From NCBI GenBank assembly GCA_020205615.1, contig CM035162.1, positions 32,700,479 to 32,764,478 on the forward strand: a stretch of 64,000 nucleotides of DNA, written 5' to 3'. Origin of the DNA: Panax quinquefolius. Its lineage: Eukaryota > Streptophyta > Magnoliopsida > Apiales > Araliaceae. The notes beneath the pieces are model-generated. The model searched no databases. It saw only the letters and a list, made by a program, of their open reading frames with translations, and had not been told where the DNA came from. Positions 11,214-20,839 of this stretch are shown in pieces. Each line of letters opens with the position of its first letter. Position 1 is the first letter of the stretch. The translations under genes were made by a program, and so were the position numbers.

Positions 11214-11480
11214 ATGGAATTTTGCCCTCGAAATTTACGTACGTACCTGGTATGTTGAAGAGGTGAGGGTATCTTAACTTCATTTCAAATTCTAACTCTT
11301 GAGGTATAACCTTTGATTGTCGAATATAATCCTTCTTATCCAAGATTTTAACACGTAACTCCTCATACGTTAAATCATCCGCTATCTCGTCCGGTTCTAA
11401 ATTAATAATGTGGTTCGGATCGTCCCCATATTTACGTAATGTCAATACGTTAAAAACGTTACACGTGACATACTTGGCGG
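11212..11480 (-). pseudogene. Element B: chromodomain-end fragment
   Basis: On the minus strand: MTLRKYGDDPNHIINLEPDE, then LTYEELRVKILDKKDYIR, ending in a PHLFNIPGTYVNFEGKIP tail. This is the C-terminal domain that in the C copies reads VKILDKKEH..VKVLWRNHDVEEMTWE. Here VLWRNHDVEE is deleted (the text jumps from VIPQ to ELEFEMK), so the chromodomain core, thought to steer integration to heterochromatin, is broken. Confidence 0.75.
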
Positions 11481-11506
11481 TAAAACGAGTCTATAAGCCA
11501 CAGTTC

Positions 11507-11870
11507 CTACTCGATCAACGATTTCAAATGGGCCAATAAAATCGAGGGTTGAGATTTTCTCTCTTCATCAACTCTTGCTTCTAGAATAACGCCCTCTTGA
11601 ACCTTCTTCTTCACATTCATCAGCTCCGGGTGTGTAGCTTGCACGGCTTTAACTTTATCGATTAAAGTCGATTCTACTCGTATATTCGTTATCTTCACGT
11701 AGGTTCGTATATTCACACTCGTAAACGCATACAAAATTTTACTCAACGCGTCAGCTACCACGTTCGCTTTTCCACAATGGTATTGAATGGTACGATCGTA
11801 ATCTTCAACAGCTCGAGTCAACGTCTTTGGCGCATGTTACGTTCATTTTAGTTGAAGAAATATTTGAGGA
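11507..11870 (-). pseudogene. Element B: RNase H end fused to truncated integrase
   Basis: The minus-strand frame (11821 down to 11507) reads EDYDRTIQYHCGKANVVADA, the RNase H/connection end, then LIDKVKAVQATHPELMNVKK of the integrase N-terminus, and then jumps from VDEER to KSQPSI, the start of the GPY/F region. The integrase zinc finger and DDE core are absent. Upstream (to about 11870) scraps of LKYFFTQKE are joined to KPIS of RT. D has identical joins. Confidence 0.75.
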
Positions 11871-12178
11871 TTTAAGAAATGGGTTTTATACTGGGGTCAA
11901 TACAAAATTCGATTTCACGCTCTAGGGTAGGCTAAGAAGTCTTCAAGAATACGTTAAGAAATTTATTAACAATAGAAATATCATTCAAAACTGTGACTCT
12001 CATCCAAGACTTGGATAGCACATGTAATGAAGGTTTCTCCTAACGGAGTTTCAACCGATAAGTCAAAGTCTAATTCCTCCGGAGTCAAATTTAAATGTTG
12101 AACGCAAGCAAGAGAGATAAAAGAATGGGTAGAACTGATATCTAATAAGTTATAGACTTTGCAAGAATTTATAATTAA
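11871..12178 (-). pseudogene. Element B: protease/RT-start residue with X tail
   Basis: Minus-strand sequence encodes degenerate protease text: a LGETFIT segment, then a 33-bp remnant of passenger X (11989-12021), then NDISIVNKF and EDFLAYPRE-like text leading to KPIS. The DTGS active site lies upstream in the family and is not intact here. Confidence 0.6.
11989..12021 (-). repeat. Passenger sequence X, 3' tail only
   Basis: The minus strand reads 'gtgctatccaagtcttggat' followed by 'gagagtcacag'. The same words end the X copy of D (60560-60590). Only the terminal part is left, at the corresponding protease position. Confidence 0.7.
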
Positions 12179-12557
12179 CTAACCCGTGCTAACTTCGTTC
12201 GGGTTACTCACTTTTTGAGAAGTCACGAAAAATGCTCTTCCTGAAACCACCGACTTTGTTTTGTCTGTATCCGCCTTTGGTGTCACCGTCCTAGCTGGAC
12301 TTGACTTCACTATATAACAAAATCGAGCTAAATGACCTATTCTTCTTGAAATTTCCACTTCTATTATCTTGGCCATGATTACTACCGAAGTGGTTACTAT
12401 TCTTGGCAAGATAATTTCCCCCACGATGGTTATCATTGTTCCGATCGTCGTTGCCACTGGTATGATTATTATCGTGTTCTTGGTCATTACCTTTTGGTTG
12501 AGCTAACTCAACGGTCTCATGTGCTTCATTGTTTATCTCAGCATTTTTAGATGCCAT
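12179..12557 (-). pseudogene. Element B: gag with internal deletion (N-terminus fused to nucleocapsid)
   Basis: Start ATG at 12557 (MASKNAEINNEAHETVE), matching MASENVENINGAQETVE of the C copies. The capsid domain is gone: the N-terminal ~25 residues run straight into the Asn/Gly/His-rich stretch before the zinc knuckles (SNHFGSNHGQDN). A frameshift leads to GHLARFCYI, the end of the second CCHC knuckle, and a linker ending VSNPNEVSTG. Without capsid it cannot assemble particles. Confidence 0.75.
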
Positions 12558-12751
12558 TTTCAAACACTGTCATAAAAAAAGGGTTAATTATCATATCACA
12601 TATTATCCCTATACTCTAACCGACCAATTAAATACCAAATAAACTTAGGTAGGTCATAGTAGCGAACGAATTCCTCATCTCTACCCTCCTAGTTCTTGTC
12701 TCACATCTCAGTCAGGGATTATATCCTTAAGCTTTGATACCAACTATGAAT

Positions 12752-12888
12752 TCTATCCCTTAACTTGGATAGCACCTCACAATGATACCTATCAACTTGC
12801 CACCGCAGAACGGCGTCCCCTACGAAAAGTCTGGCTTCGGTGCATCCCAAGACATGGAAGTCACCAGCAAAAGGCTCGGGGCTCTTTT
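12752..12888 (-). repeat. Passenger sequence X, copy 1 (element B leader)
   Basis: A ~137-bp block shared with D (60446-60590) and E (43077-43214), though the three sit in different parts of their elements. The sense strand has an open frame of 44 codons with EPFAGDF, LFVGDAV and DRYHCEVLSK; E keeps a similar frame. It lies between two primer-site-like sequences. Its origin is unknown and it is absent from the leader of the C copy. Confidence 0.75.
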
Positions 12889-12892
12889 CTAG

Positions 12893-12904
12893 GCTTTGAT
12901 ACCA
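12893..12904 (-). other. Element B primer binding site (with a second copy at 12732-12743)
   Basis: Minus-strand TGGTATCAAAGC, complementary to the initiator-Met tRNA 3' end apart from one A/G difference, lies two bases inside the 5' LTR. A second 'ttggtatcaaagctta' stands at about 12729-12745, beyond the X insert. That second copy corresponds to the normal leader start of the C copy. Confidence 0.75.
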
Positions 12905-14009
12905 ACTGTGACGCCCCCAAACAGGTATACATCACCCATCTTAGGTCGCTAGATACAAAGTACATAATTCAAATACAACTTAATTATACAACAGTCGTGT
13001 AAAATACGACTAAACATATGATGTGAGTTTTAATACAAATATTATCATCTAGACAATATACAAACTCAATGGGGTCCTCATTACATTTATTATCACAATA
13101 TTTCACATAATAGTGAGGACTACTAATGCACCATCTAGGACCATCACTCTGTTCCCCGACTAGTCTCTGCTACGTTCTCATTTCCTGAAGAGAACAGTGA
13201 AAGAAAGGGTGAGCTCAACTAGCCCAGTAAGAAATATTATGACTAAGATAATGCAGAATAAATTATTCTTAGCCTTCAACAGTATAACAACTGATAGAAT
13301 ATAATAGACAACAAATTTTAGATCAACAACTGCAGCGGAATATGCAATCCATTAGAAGAGTCAAGTAAGGTATAAAATCTACTATCTTCTATGATTTAAA
13401 AAGTTTTTCATCAACTTTATCGCTGAGACTCAGCTTAGAAAATAAAATCGAATCATCCATGCTCCACGGCCAAGGATATTCATGTAATCATCAATGGTCA
13501 TGGCTATACCGAATAATCCCTGGTCATAATCATACCAACAACTATCCACCAATGAACTACAGGCCAATGAGGACTTTTACCACATCATTCGTCACATTGC
13601 GGTCATGATTATACCGAATAATCCATGGTCATAATCATACCAAGTCCATCTATGCACGTAAGCCAAAGATAACTTTCAACATAATATAAGCATGAGGATG
13701 ATGACAATTCAATAAAACAAGTTCAAGAATAAATTTTAAAGATTTATAAGTGAATTTATCCTGAACTCAATAACGTCCAAATTGTCAACATGATACTGCT
13801 TTGTGGAGTATAATTCAAGAATGCTCAGAAGAATATTTCTATGAAAAGATACTAGATGAAGCGCAAATATCAAGGATATTCCACCAATTTCATGGATTAT
13901 AGAAGCCAAAGCTTTAACCAACTGAGTATAATAGAATATATGAAACTGCAAATGGATTTTCTCCCGCCATGCGGTAATCCACGTAGACAGATCATTTCCA
14001 CAATTTAAT

Positions 14010-14445
14010 AAGGAATGAATACGAAGGATCATTCACCATGCATGTGGTAATCCACATGAGCGAGTTATTCCAACGAGAATAATAAAGAATGGAATAAATG
14101 AAGGATTCACCATAACGCGTGCGATAGATCGCATGCATGAATGACTTATTCCCAGCGAATAATAAATAAAGAAACCGGTCCGGCGTAAATGCATGCATAC
14201 ATGATATTAAACAGAATAATAAATAATAGAACCGGTCCGGCCAGAACGACATGCATGACGGATATTCCTACAGAATAATAAAGAACGGAATATTAGAAGA
14301 ATTTCACCATGTATGCGGTACTTCGCATAAACAGGTTATTCTAACAGATTAATAAGAATGAAATAACAGAAGAATTTCACCATGTATGCGGTACTTTGCA
14401 TAGACAGGTTATTCCAACATAATAATAAGAATGGAATAACAGAAG
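14010..14445 (-). repeat. ~58-bp VNTR in B right LTR
   Basis: Antisense copy of the LTR VNTR with about seven units. It differs in length from that of its partner LTR, showing change after integration or at reverse transcription. Confidence 0.7.
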
Positions 14446-14626
14446 TTCTCTTCATGAATAAGAAAGAAAGAATACCCCTTACGAGTACAACAAATAATAT
14501 CCCCTACCTTAGAAGAAACTGAATATTGGAGTAGTGAAGTAGCAGAATAATTTTCTTCTTTCTCTCTATAGTTTCTCTCTCTAGAGTTTCAATGAATTCG
14601 TAAGAAATAATGAAGGAATGAGCTTC

Positions 14627-14634
14627 TATTTATA
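14627..14634 (-). promoter_or_regulatory. TATA box of B right (5') LTR
   Basis: Minus-strand TATAAATA. As the 5' LTR copy it would drive the element transcript leftward through 12.9-11.2 kb and antisense to Copia-1. Confidence 0.55.
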
Positions 14635-14664
14635 GAAGAACTGAAAGTGACTCTTGGTCTTAAC

Positions 14665-14866
14665 GAAGGGTCAAAATGACTCTTGGTAATATTGAAGAGA
14701 CAACTACTATTTGCGAAGGGACAATTAACTCTTGCAACATCGAAGAGGCAAATAACTCTTGGAAAACTGAAGGGACAAATAACTCTTGAAAAATTGAATG
14801 GATAAATAACTCTTGGAAAACTGAAGGGACAAATAACTTTTGGAAAACTGAAGGGACAAGTTACTA
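14665..14866 (-). repeat. ~27-bp tandem repeat upstream of the B 5' promoter
   Basis: Seven degenerate 'actgaagggacaaataactc' units, two more than in the left LTR. Confidence 0.7.
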
Positions 14867-15001
14867 TTAAAACTTTAAATCAACGATCCATATTGATTTA
14901 CTATTATAATTTCAACCAACGGTCTGAAAAATTAGCACATCTTTTCATGGAATAATATTTTACCCAAAAATGATTTGAATGAAAAGAAATATATTTTACT
15001 G

Positions 15002-15150
15002 GTGAATGAAGTACTCAAGTGAATAGTAACTCGTGAATAGTAACTCATGAATAGTAACTCGTGAATAGTAACTCATGAATAGTAACTCCTGAATAGTAAC
15101 TCGTAAATAGTAACTCATGAATAGTAACTCGTGAATAGTACTCCGACACG
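15002..15150 (-). repeat. 15-bp TGAATAGTAACTC tandem repeat in B right LTR
   Basis: Nine or ten alternating 'gtgaatagtaactc' and 'atgaatagtaactc' units. The minus-strand ORF of this stretch (repeated SYYSRVTIHELLF) is a by-product. Confidence 0.85.
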
Positions 15151-15969
15151 AAAAGTGCCCCGAATACCCGATTGAACAATATAACCTCCAGACATTAATT
15201 ATTATCGAAACAAATGTCAATTTCCACTAACACTAATAATTCCAACACAATGGAATTATCAAATTCATCTTTAATCAACATAACTTATTCATCATTAATA
15301 TTATAACTCACAATATTTAACAACCAGGTCGTTCCCAGGAAAGAGGGGGCTTTCCGATAAGGATTTCTCCTTATTGTCGCGTAATTAGGTGACCAAACCT
15401 CTCCTTGACAAAACTTCTAGACATTGTCAATATTGCAAATAATAATATGAATAACTGTGTCGTCTCAATTATTGATTTAATAATAATAAATATAATGCAA
15501 ATGATACTGTGATAATAATTGAATCAATAATATGAGAGATATGATGCAGCAATTACTGTAGCAATAATTGAGTATAACTGAGTGGCTTCTCACGTAAGCA
15601 TCAATAATCAAAACCGTGTGCTACTACGCAACCACGCCAGACATTCGTATTTTTTACTAAGGGTAGTTCAAGCAGCTTTTAACGGTAACACTTTTAGTTA
15701 TTTTTTATAAAAGATAATTACGTCGTTTTCTAACTACGACAATACTTCCGTTGTGGGGTCCACCAATGATTGTGTCGTCGTACAATATTCCCTGTTAAAA
15801 CGAATATTCCCTAACCAATCGAATATTATATAATCGCTTGCTTACTTTGCAAAATTTATAAATACTATCCACAACTATAACATTATATCAAATCCACACC
15901 ATAATATTCAAAAAAATTATTTCGAGAAAATTAAATATTTATTCATAAAATCTAGGTTCTCACAGACTA

Positions 15970-16725
15970 CTTCAAAGGAAAAAACAAAGGAAGAATCAAA
16001 AAGGTAGCTCAACTCCAATGAGTAAGTCCAAAACAGAATAAGAAAAAGAAATTGGCTAACTTTGTTTCATGAGACTAAAAGACGATGATCAACTTGAGCT
16101 AACAAATTTCCATGAAGCTTTTGAAATATCTACATCTGATTATCTTTCTTTACAAAATGAAAATCAACATCTTAAAAAGAAAAATGTCTATTTTAAGAAT
16201 TGTGTAAATGAGCTAATGAATGAAGTTAAGTCGCTGATTAAAGAGAGAAAAGAAAATGAATATCTTAAAAATGAAAATAAAGCTTTAAACGAAAAGTTGA
16301 AAATGAGAGATGAATGCATAAATGCTTTTAATGATGGAAAAATGATGAATGTGTAACATGATGATAATGTAACAAATACAGAAATAACATCTTTAAAAAA
16401 TGATCTTGCTAAATTTGTGCTAAGAGAAAAGAACCTAAATTTTATGTTAGGGGAACGAATGTCTAGTCTTGCTAAACAAGGAATTAGGTATAATCCTATT
16501 AAAAATGTGAAAAATAGAACTAATGATAATATTAGAATGATTAATAATAAACCAAGGTTTAAGTTACGTTATTGTTCACCGTTTGTTACTTGTAAAAATG
16601 TGATTTTAAAGGTCATTTTGATTCTAATTATAATAAAATTAGAATAAAGCAAATTTGGGTAAAGAACTGTGATTTATATGGTGCTAACCCAAAAGGACCC
16701 AAGAAGATTTGGGTACCAAAAAGGT
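15970..16725 (+). pseudogene. Copia-1 gag, C-terminal part
   Basis: Joining 8260 to 15970 restores the frame (..ERL|LQRKKQRKNQKGSSTPM). One frame (16069-16356) reads FHEAFEISTSDYLSLQNENQ and a Lys/Glu/Asn-rich coiled-coil stretch. A decayed CCHC knuckle lies near 16586-16630 (last Cys replaced by Tyr, a stop inside). The segment ends WVKNCDLYGANPKGPKKIWV, the conserved gag end before protease in SIRE-like elements. At least three stops or frameshifts interrupt it. Confidence 0.75.
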
Positions 16726-17240
16726 AGAGACTATTTGTTTATTTTGTAGATGTCTCAAGATCAAAAAAAGAGACAGAGAGTACTTTACTTTGACAAAATA
16801 AGTTACCTATAAATTATTTGGCGGAATTTGTAAGTACCTCATATTTTTTGTAACTCTATGGATTTCTTATTACAAGTGTTCATAACATCATTTATTCTAA
16901 AGTTTTTATTGTGTTAAATGTTCCATATTTATATAAATGATAATCTTGATAAAAGGTTGAGCAATCTGTTCATGTTATAATTGATGAATTTGACATTGAT
17001 CTGTCAAAAGAAGAGGAATGAGACTTTACAGGGAAACAGATAAAGGATCGAGAATTTGGAAAGCAAATAGTTGAATCTAGACAAGTTGACCCGTCTGCAT
17101 CAGAAGTAAAGACAAATGAAATCAGACAGCCTGACCTGTCTATTTTAGAAGTAAATTCATATATGCAGACACTTAATCCAGACAGCTCGACCGGTTTGCT
17201 TTAGAAGACAAATTCAACGAACGTTCAAAAGTAGAAAATG
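16726..17240 (+). other. Copia-1 internal sequence, degenerate
   Basis: Follows the gag end with no recognisable protease, integrase core or RT motif. A Glu/Val/Asn-rich low-complexity text with repeated 'agacagc.tgacc.gtc' words (about 17083-17190) suggests the Ser/Glu-rich hinge between integrase and RT. Confidence 0.4.
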
Positions 17241-17460
17241 AACCAGAGTAACAAATGAGTAATGACAGTCTTCCAAGAACAACTAAAATAGTGAAAAATC
17301 ATCCTCCTAACCTGATCTTTAAAGACCTCAACATTGGGATGACCAAAAGAAGTGCTTTTGTAGAGCTTTGATTATGAAAATCCAAAGTTACATTAAGTAG
17401 CACGTATATCAAGCTTACAACTGGTAAAAATAACAATGTTATCATATAGGTAACAAAACA
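17241..17460 (+). pseudogene. Copia-1 integrase-RT hinge remnant
   Basis: Reads ..LPRTTKIVKNHPPNLIFKDL.., resembling the LPREW...HP...IIGD motif that directly precedes the RT domain in plant Copia polyproteins, and then IKLTTGKNNNV. RT itself does not follow; the text passes straight to 3' non-coding repeats, so RT and RNase H are deleted. Confidence 0.55.
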
Positions 17461-17504
17461 CAAAGGTATGATTATTTTCCTTCTTTATCTTTGCGCTTTT
17501 TTTT

Positions 17505-17690
17505 TTATGTCAAAGGGGGAGAGTTAACAAAATTCTGGAATTTAGTTGGTGTTAAACAGTTAGTTCTTATGAATTATTTTTTGTTGATGTCAAAAGGGGA
17601 GAGATAACTAAATTGATATGCAACTTGTGCTTAATTATTAATATGCATGGTCTTATTTCTTTTTGATAATGACAAAGGGGGAGAGATATT
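17505..17690 (+). repeat. ~80-bp triplicate with polypurine-tract-like CAAAGGGGGAGAG
   Basis: CAAA(A/G)GGGGAGAG occurs at 17511, 17591 and 17673, each preceded by 'tgatgtcaaa' or 'taatgacaaa'. Two weaker purine runs follow (17820, 17838) before the LTR-adjacent tract at 17881-17895. Copia elements normally need one such tract next to the LTR. Confidence 0.75.
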
Positions 17691-17895
17691 TGGGGTACTG
17701 TGATTTCTATATTATGAATATGATTGTCTGGTTTAATCATACTTGATTTGTGATGGATATGTTACTAAATATAGTTTATATGCTCAAATAATTTATTATT
17801 CATTAATATACATAATTTTAGGGGGAGTCATATACTTAGGGGAAGCATGTTAATTAAAGGGTATAATATATTGTCATCATAAAAAAGGTAGAGAG
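17691..17895 (+). other. Copia-1 3' non-coding region and polypurine tract
   Basis: AT-rich, no coding potential. It ends 'gtcatcataaaaaaggtaga', matching the usual 'catcatcaaaaaggggaga' placed directly before a Copia LTR. Confidence 0.5.
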
Positions 17896-18220
17896 TCTTA
17901 GTATTTATTATTTGTGATTTTAATGATGACAATATGCTTGAGAATGAAAATTGTTTGATTGACTAAATTAATTTTGTTTAGGCTAATTTAATTATGGTTT
18001 ATTATGATGTAGTTTGTTTCTTTTCATGATGGCCTAATTGTATGAATGTATTTCTAGTCAAAAAGGTTTTAAAATTCATTATTATTGTTGAAAATTATCT
18101 TTTTAATATAAATTGTGTCAAATAAGTTATTGAATTGGAATATATTAAGGAATTGGTTTAGATGTGCAGATTGCAATAATTTGAGCAGGAGTCTATCACG
18201 AAAACAAGTAACAACTATCA
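17896..18220 (+). mobile_element. Copia-1 3' LTR, first part
   Basis: Starts near TCTTAGTATTTATTATTTG (expected TGTTAGTA) after the purine tract, with the 'gattttaatgatgacaatat' segment typical of this LTR type. It is interrupted by a possible hAT end at 18221 and by LTR F at 18430. Confidence 0.55.
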
Positions 18221-18429
18221 GGTGCGGACCCAGCTGCAAAGTTCAGTGGGGTCAAATTTGGAAAAAAATATCATTTAAAAATAAAAAATTTATAAAATGA
18301 ATTACAAAACTAAATAATCATTAAATATTATTTACAATAATATTTTTGAGGTTTCATTGCTTAAATTTATTGCATGATAACCTCATTTTTAATAGTTGTA
18401 GAAATATCACGCTAAATTTAAGTTACTAA
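18221..18429. mobile_element. Possible hAT-type transposon end, truncated
   Basis: 'caggtgcggacccagctgca' followed by 'gtggggtcaaat' resembles the CAGNGGCGGA(C/T)CCAG terminal repeats of a common dicot hAT-like non-autonomous family. No second terminus or target duplication is visible before LTR F cuts in. Tentative. Confidence 0.3.
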
Positions 18430-18916
18430 TGTGACGCCCCCAAAACAGGTATACATCACCCATCTTGTGTCGCCAAATACATGGTACAAAATTCAAATAC
18501 AACTTAATTATACAACAATCGTGTAAAATACGAAAAAATATAATCTAAGAGTTTTTAATAAGAATACTGTCATCTAGACAATAAACAAACTCAATGGAGT
18601 CTTCATTACATTTATTGTCCCACTATTTAACAGAATAGTGAGGACTACTAATGCTTATAATCTAGATCAGTCCCTCCGTTCTCGACTAGTCCCGGCCACG
18701 TTCTCATTTTCAAGAAAGCAGGTGAAAGAAAGGGTGAGCTCAACTAGCCCAGTAAGAAATATTATGACTAAAATAATGCAGAATAATTTATCGTTAGCCT
18801 TCAACAGTGTTAAACTGATAAAATATAACAAACATCAAGTTTGACTGTAGCGGAACAAGCAATCCATTAGAAGAGTCAAGTAGAGAATAAAATATACTAT
18901 CTTCTATGATTTAAAA
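18430..18916 (-). mobile_element. LTR F: minus-strand Ty3 LTR, U5 end
   Basis: Starts TGTGACGCCCCCAAAAC, i.e. the reverse complement of the LTR 3' end. It is collinear with the B LTRs (8261 onward, 12907 onward) until 'gatttaaaa' at 18916, where D starts. The text resumes at 63987 ('taaaaggcttttca'), matching the next bases of the B LTRs ('aagtttttcatc'). The rest of F lies beyond the window. Confidence 0.85.
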
Positions 18917-19355
18917 TGTGAGACCCTAGATTTTATGAATAAAGATTTAATTTTCTCGAAATAAAATTTTTGAATATTATGGTGTGGATTTGATATAATG
19001 TTATAGTTGTGGGTAGTATTTATAAATTTTGCAAAGTATGCAAGTTGTCATATTATATTCGATTGGTCGGAGAATATTTGTTTTATCAGGGAATATTCGT
19101 GCAACGACACAATCATTGGTGGACCCCTAACTGAATTATTATGCGATTGAGAAAGCGACAAAAATATTTTATGAAAATAACGGGAAGTTTTCACAGATTA
19201 ATATTGTTGAACTACTCGGTAGTAAAAGTAGACAGTAATACGCATGGTTGCATAGTAGCACACGGTATTGATTATTGATGCTTACGTGATAAGTCACTCA
19301 GTTTTGTTTTATTGGTATTATTAATGTAATAGAACAGAAAACTTTTTATATAAAA
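18917..19355 (+). mobile_element. Element D 5' LTR, first part
   Basis: U3 start collinear with the D 3' LTR (61449 onward) up to 'actttttatataaaa', where array C is inserted. The last five bases, TAAAA, are duplicated at 53429-53433. Confidence 0.9.
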
Positions 19356-20089
19356 TGTAAGACCCCAACTTTTTGAATAAAGATTAAATTTTCTCGAAAT
19401 ATATTTTTGAATATTATGGTGTGGATTTGATATAATGTTATAGTTGTAGGTAATATTTACAAATTTTGCAAAGTACAAAAGTTATTATATAATATTCGAT
19501 TGGTGGGGAATATTCGTTTTAACGAGGAATATTCGCATATAACGACACAATCATTGGTGGACTTCACAATGTAATTATTGTCGGATTGAAAGCGACAAAA
19601 ATACTTTATGAAAATAACGACGGAAGTTTTACCGTTAAGCTGTTGAAACACCCAAAGTGTTAAAAGTACGATGTCTGGCGTGGTTGCATAGTAGCGCACA
19701 ACAGATTGATTATTGATGCTTACGTGAGAAGTCACTCGGTTATACTCAATTATTGCTCTGATGAATTGATGCATCATATCTATCATATTATGGATTCAAT
19801 TATGGTCGGTATCATCGAGATAAAATGTTTTTTATTAAATCAATACTTGAGACGACAAAGTTATTCATATTATAAAGCGCAATATTTATAATGTCAGAAG
19901 TTCTCTCGAGGAGAGGTTTGGTCACCTAATTGCGGCGCCAATAGGGAAAAATCCTTATTGGAAAACCCCCTCTTTCCTGGGAACGACCTGGTTGATAAAT
20001 ATTGTGAGTTATAATATTAATGATGAATGTTGTTCGAAGTTGAATTTGGAGACGCGGACGTGATATTTGAGTCCGGAATGACGAAATTA
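19356..20089 (+). mobile_element. Array C LTR 1, truncated (U3 part only)
   Basis: Collinear with LTR 2 and LTR 3 from TGTAAGACCCC to about 20089 ('gacgaaattag'). The remaining ~2.25 kb of LTR (TATA box, R, U5), the primer site, the leader and the gag start are missing. Without a TATA box or primer site this end could not start a replication cycle. Confidence 0.85.
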
Positions 20090-20823
20090 GAAAGGCGACA
20101 ATCCTCATCCGAGAATGTTGAGAACATCAATGGAGCACAGGAGACCGTTAAGTCTCCACAGATCAATAACCAGGACAACGTGCATCAGAAAGGCGACAAT
20201 CCTCATGCAAACAACAACACTAACCAAATGATGAACGATGGAATGTTCTGAGGCTTCACGCAATTCATGCAACATCAAAGCAGAGAGCGGCTCTGTTCAA
20301 AATCTGTGTGTAAACACAGAAACTCTCGGACGGTCACCGCTAAACAGTTCAAGGAGCTGGGACCACCCGAGTTTATTGGAGAGCCTAAACCACTTAAGGC
20401 GGAAGCATGGATAAAGCAGATCACAAAGATATTTGATGTCTTGGGATGCTCCAAGGAGCTAAAGGTTCCCTTCGCCACCTTCATGTTGCGTGAAGAGGCG
20501 GACATCTTGGTAGGAATCAGAAAAAGCGTACTGACTGGCCACTCAAGATGTCTTGGGAGAAGTTCCAAGAGCTATTCAACGACAAGTACTTTCCCGAAAG
20601 TATTTGTCACATGAAAGAGGTGGAGTTTATCAAGTTGGAACAAAACAATATGGCCGAGTCGCAATACGAGGCTAAATTTTGCGAAAGTTATCCCGGTTTG
20701 CATCCCATTTGGTCGATAATGAGGAAGCGAATGACACGAATGTTTTTAAGAGGTTTGAAACAGGAGATAAGTCAATATCTTATTTCTCATAAAGCGTGTT
20801 TGTACTCGAGATGTTGTAAATAG
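20090..20823 (+). pseudogene. Array C copy 1: gag, capsid part
   Basis: Begins with an 18-base filler from later in gag, then codons SENVENINGAQETV of the gag N-terminus; an LTR-gag fusion frame (20027-20251) results. Capsid text follows: GPPEFIGEPKPLKAEAWIKQ, ITKIFDVLGCSKELKVPFAT (20267 onward), a frameshift at about 20510, then MSWEKFQELFNDKYFPESIC and MTRMFLRGLKQEISQYLISH (20548-20823). This is the retrotransposon gag domain that builds the particle core. It carries a stop at 20249 and at least two frameshifts. Confidence 0.85.
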
Positions 20824-20839
20824 GGCTCGATTATGGAGC

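Larger units (their letters stand above)
8261..15964 (-). mobile_element. Element B: minus-strand Ty3/chromovirus deletion derivative
   Basis: Two long LTRs (8261-11200 and 12907-15964) flank an internal region of only 1.7 kb. Flanks GGCTA (8256-8260) and GACTA (15965-15969) fit a 5-bp target duplication with one change. The internal region keeps gag ends, protease pieces, an RNase H/integrase scrap and the chromodomain, so it is non-autonomous. It has inserted antisense into gag of Copia-1. It shares internal deletions with D and the passenger sequence X with D and E. Confidence 0.9.
12907..15964 (-). mobile_element. Element B 5' LTR (right in window)
   Basis: 3058 bp, TGTGAGA...GGCGTCACA in sense. 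It is full-length at the U5 end, including the 'caggtatacatcacccatct' segment deleted in the partner. The right boundary at 15964 is followed by the duplicated target GACTA and resumption of Copia-1 gag. Confidence 0.9.
7364..18429 (+). mobile_element. Copia-1: Ty1/Copia element lacking RT, interrupted by element B
   Basis: Order: last ~73 bp of the 5' LTR (ending ATTACA at 7436), primer site, gag, a short integrase-RT hinge remnant, 3' non-coding repeats and the start of the 3' LTR (about 17896). Protease, integrase core, RT and RNase H are missing, so it could only have moved in trans. Element B (8261-15964) splits gag. The 3' LTR is interrupted at 18430 by LTR F, whose continuation leaves the window, so the right end of Copia-1 is not visible. 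The gag style (ENxxLKKKN coiled region, GANPKGPKKIWVPK end) resembles SIRE/Maximus-like Copia elements. Confidence 0.75.

Noticed and set aside
12752..12888. Passenger X considered to be a piece of gag because 'catgtcttgggatgcacc' resembles the gag codons for FDVLGC(S/T)
   Set aside because: The match covers about 20 bases in the B copy only; the D and E copies read differently there and the rest of X has no gag similarity.
17241..17460. Possible envelope-like ORF in Copia-1, since SIRE-type elements can carry one
   Set aside because: No open frame longer than a few dozen codons and no membrane or signal segment; the text matches the integrase-RT hinge instead.
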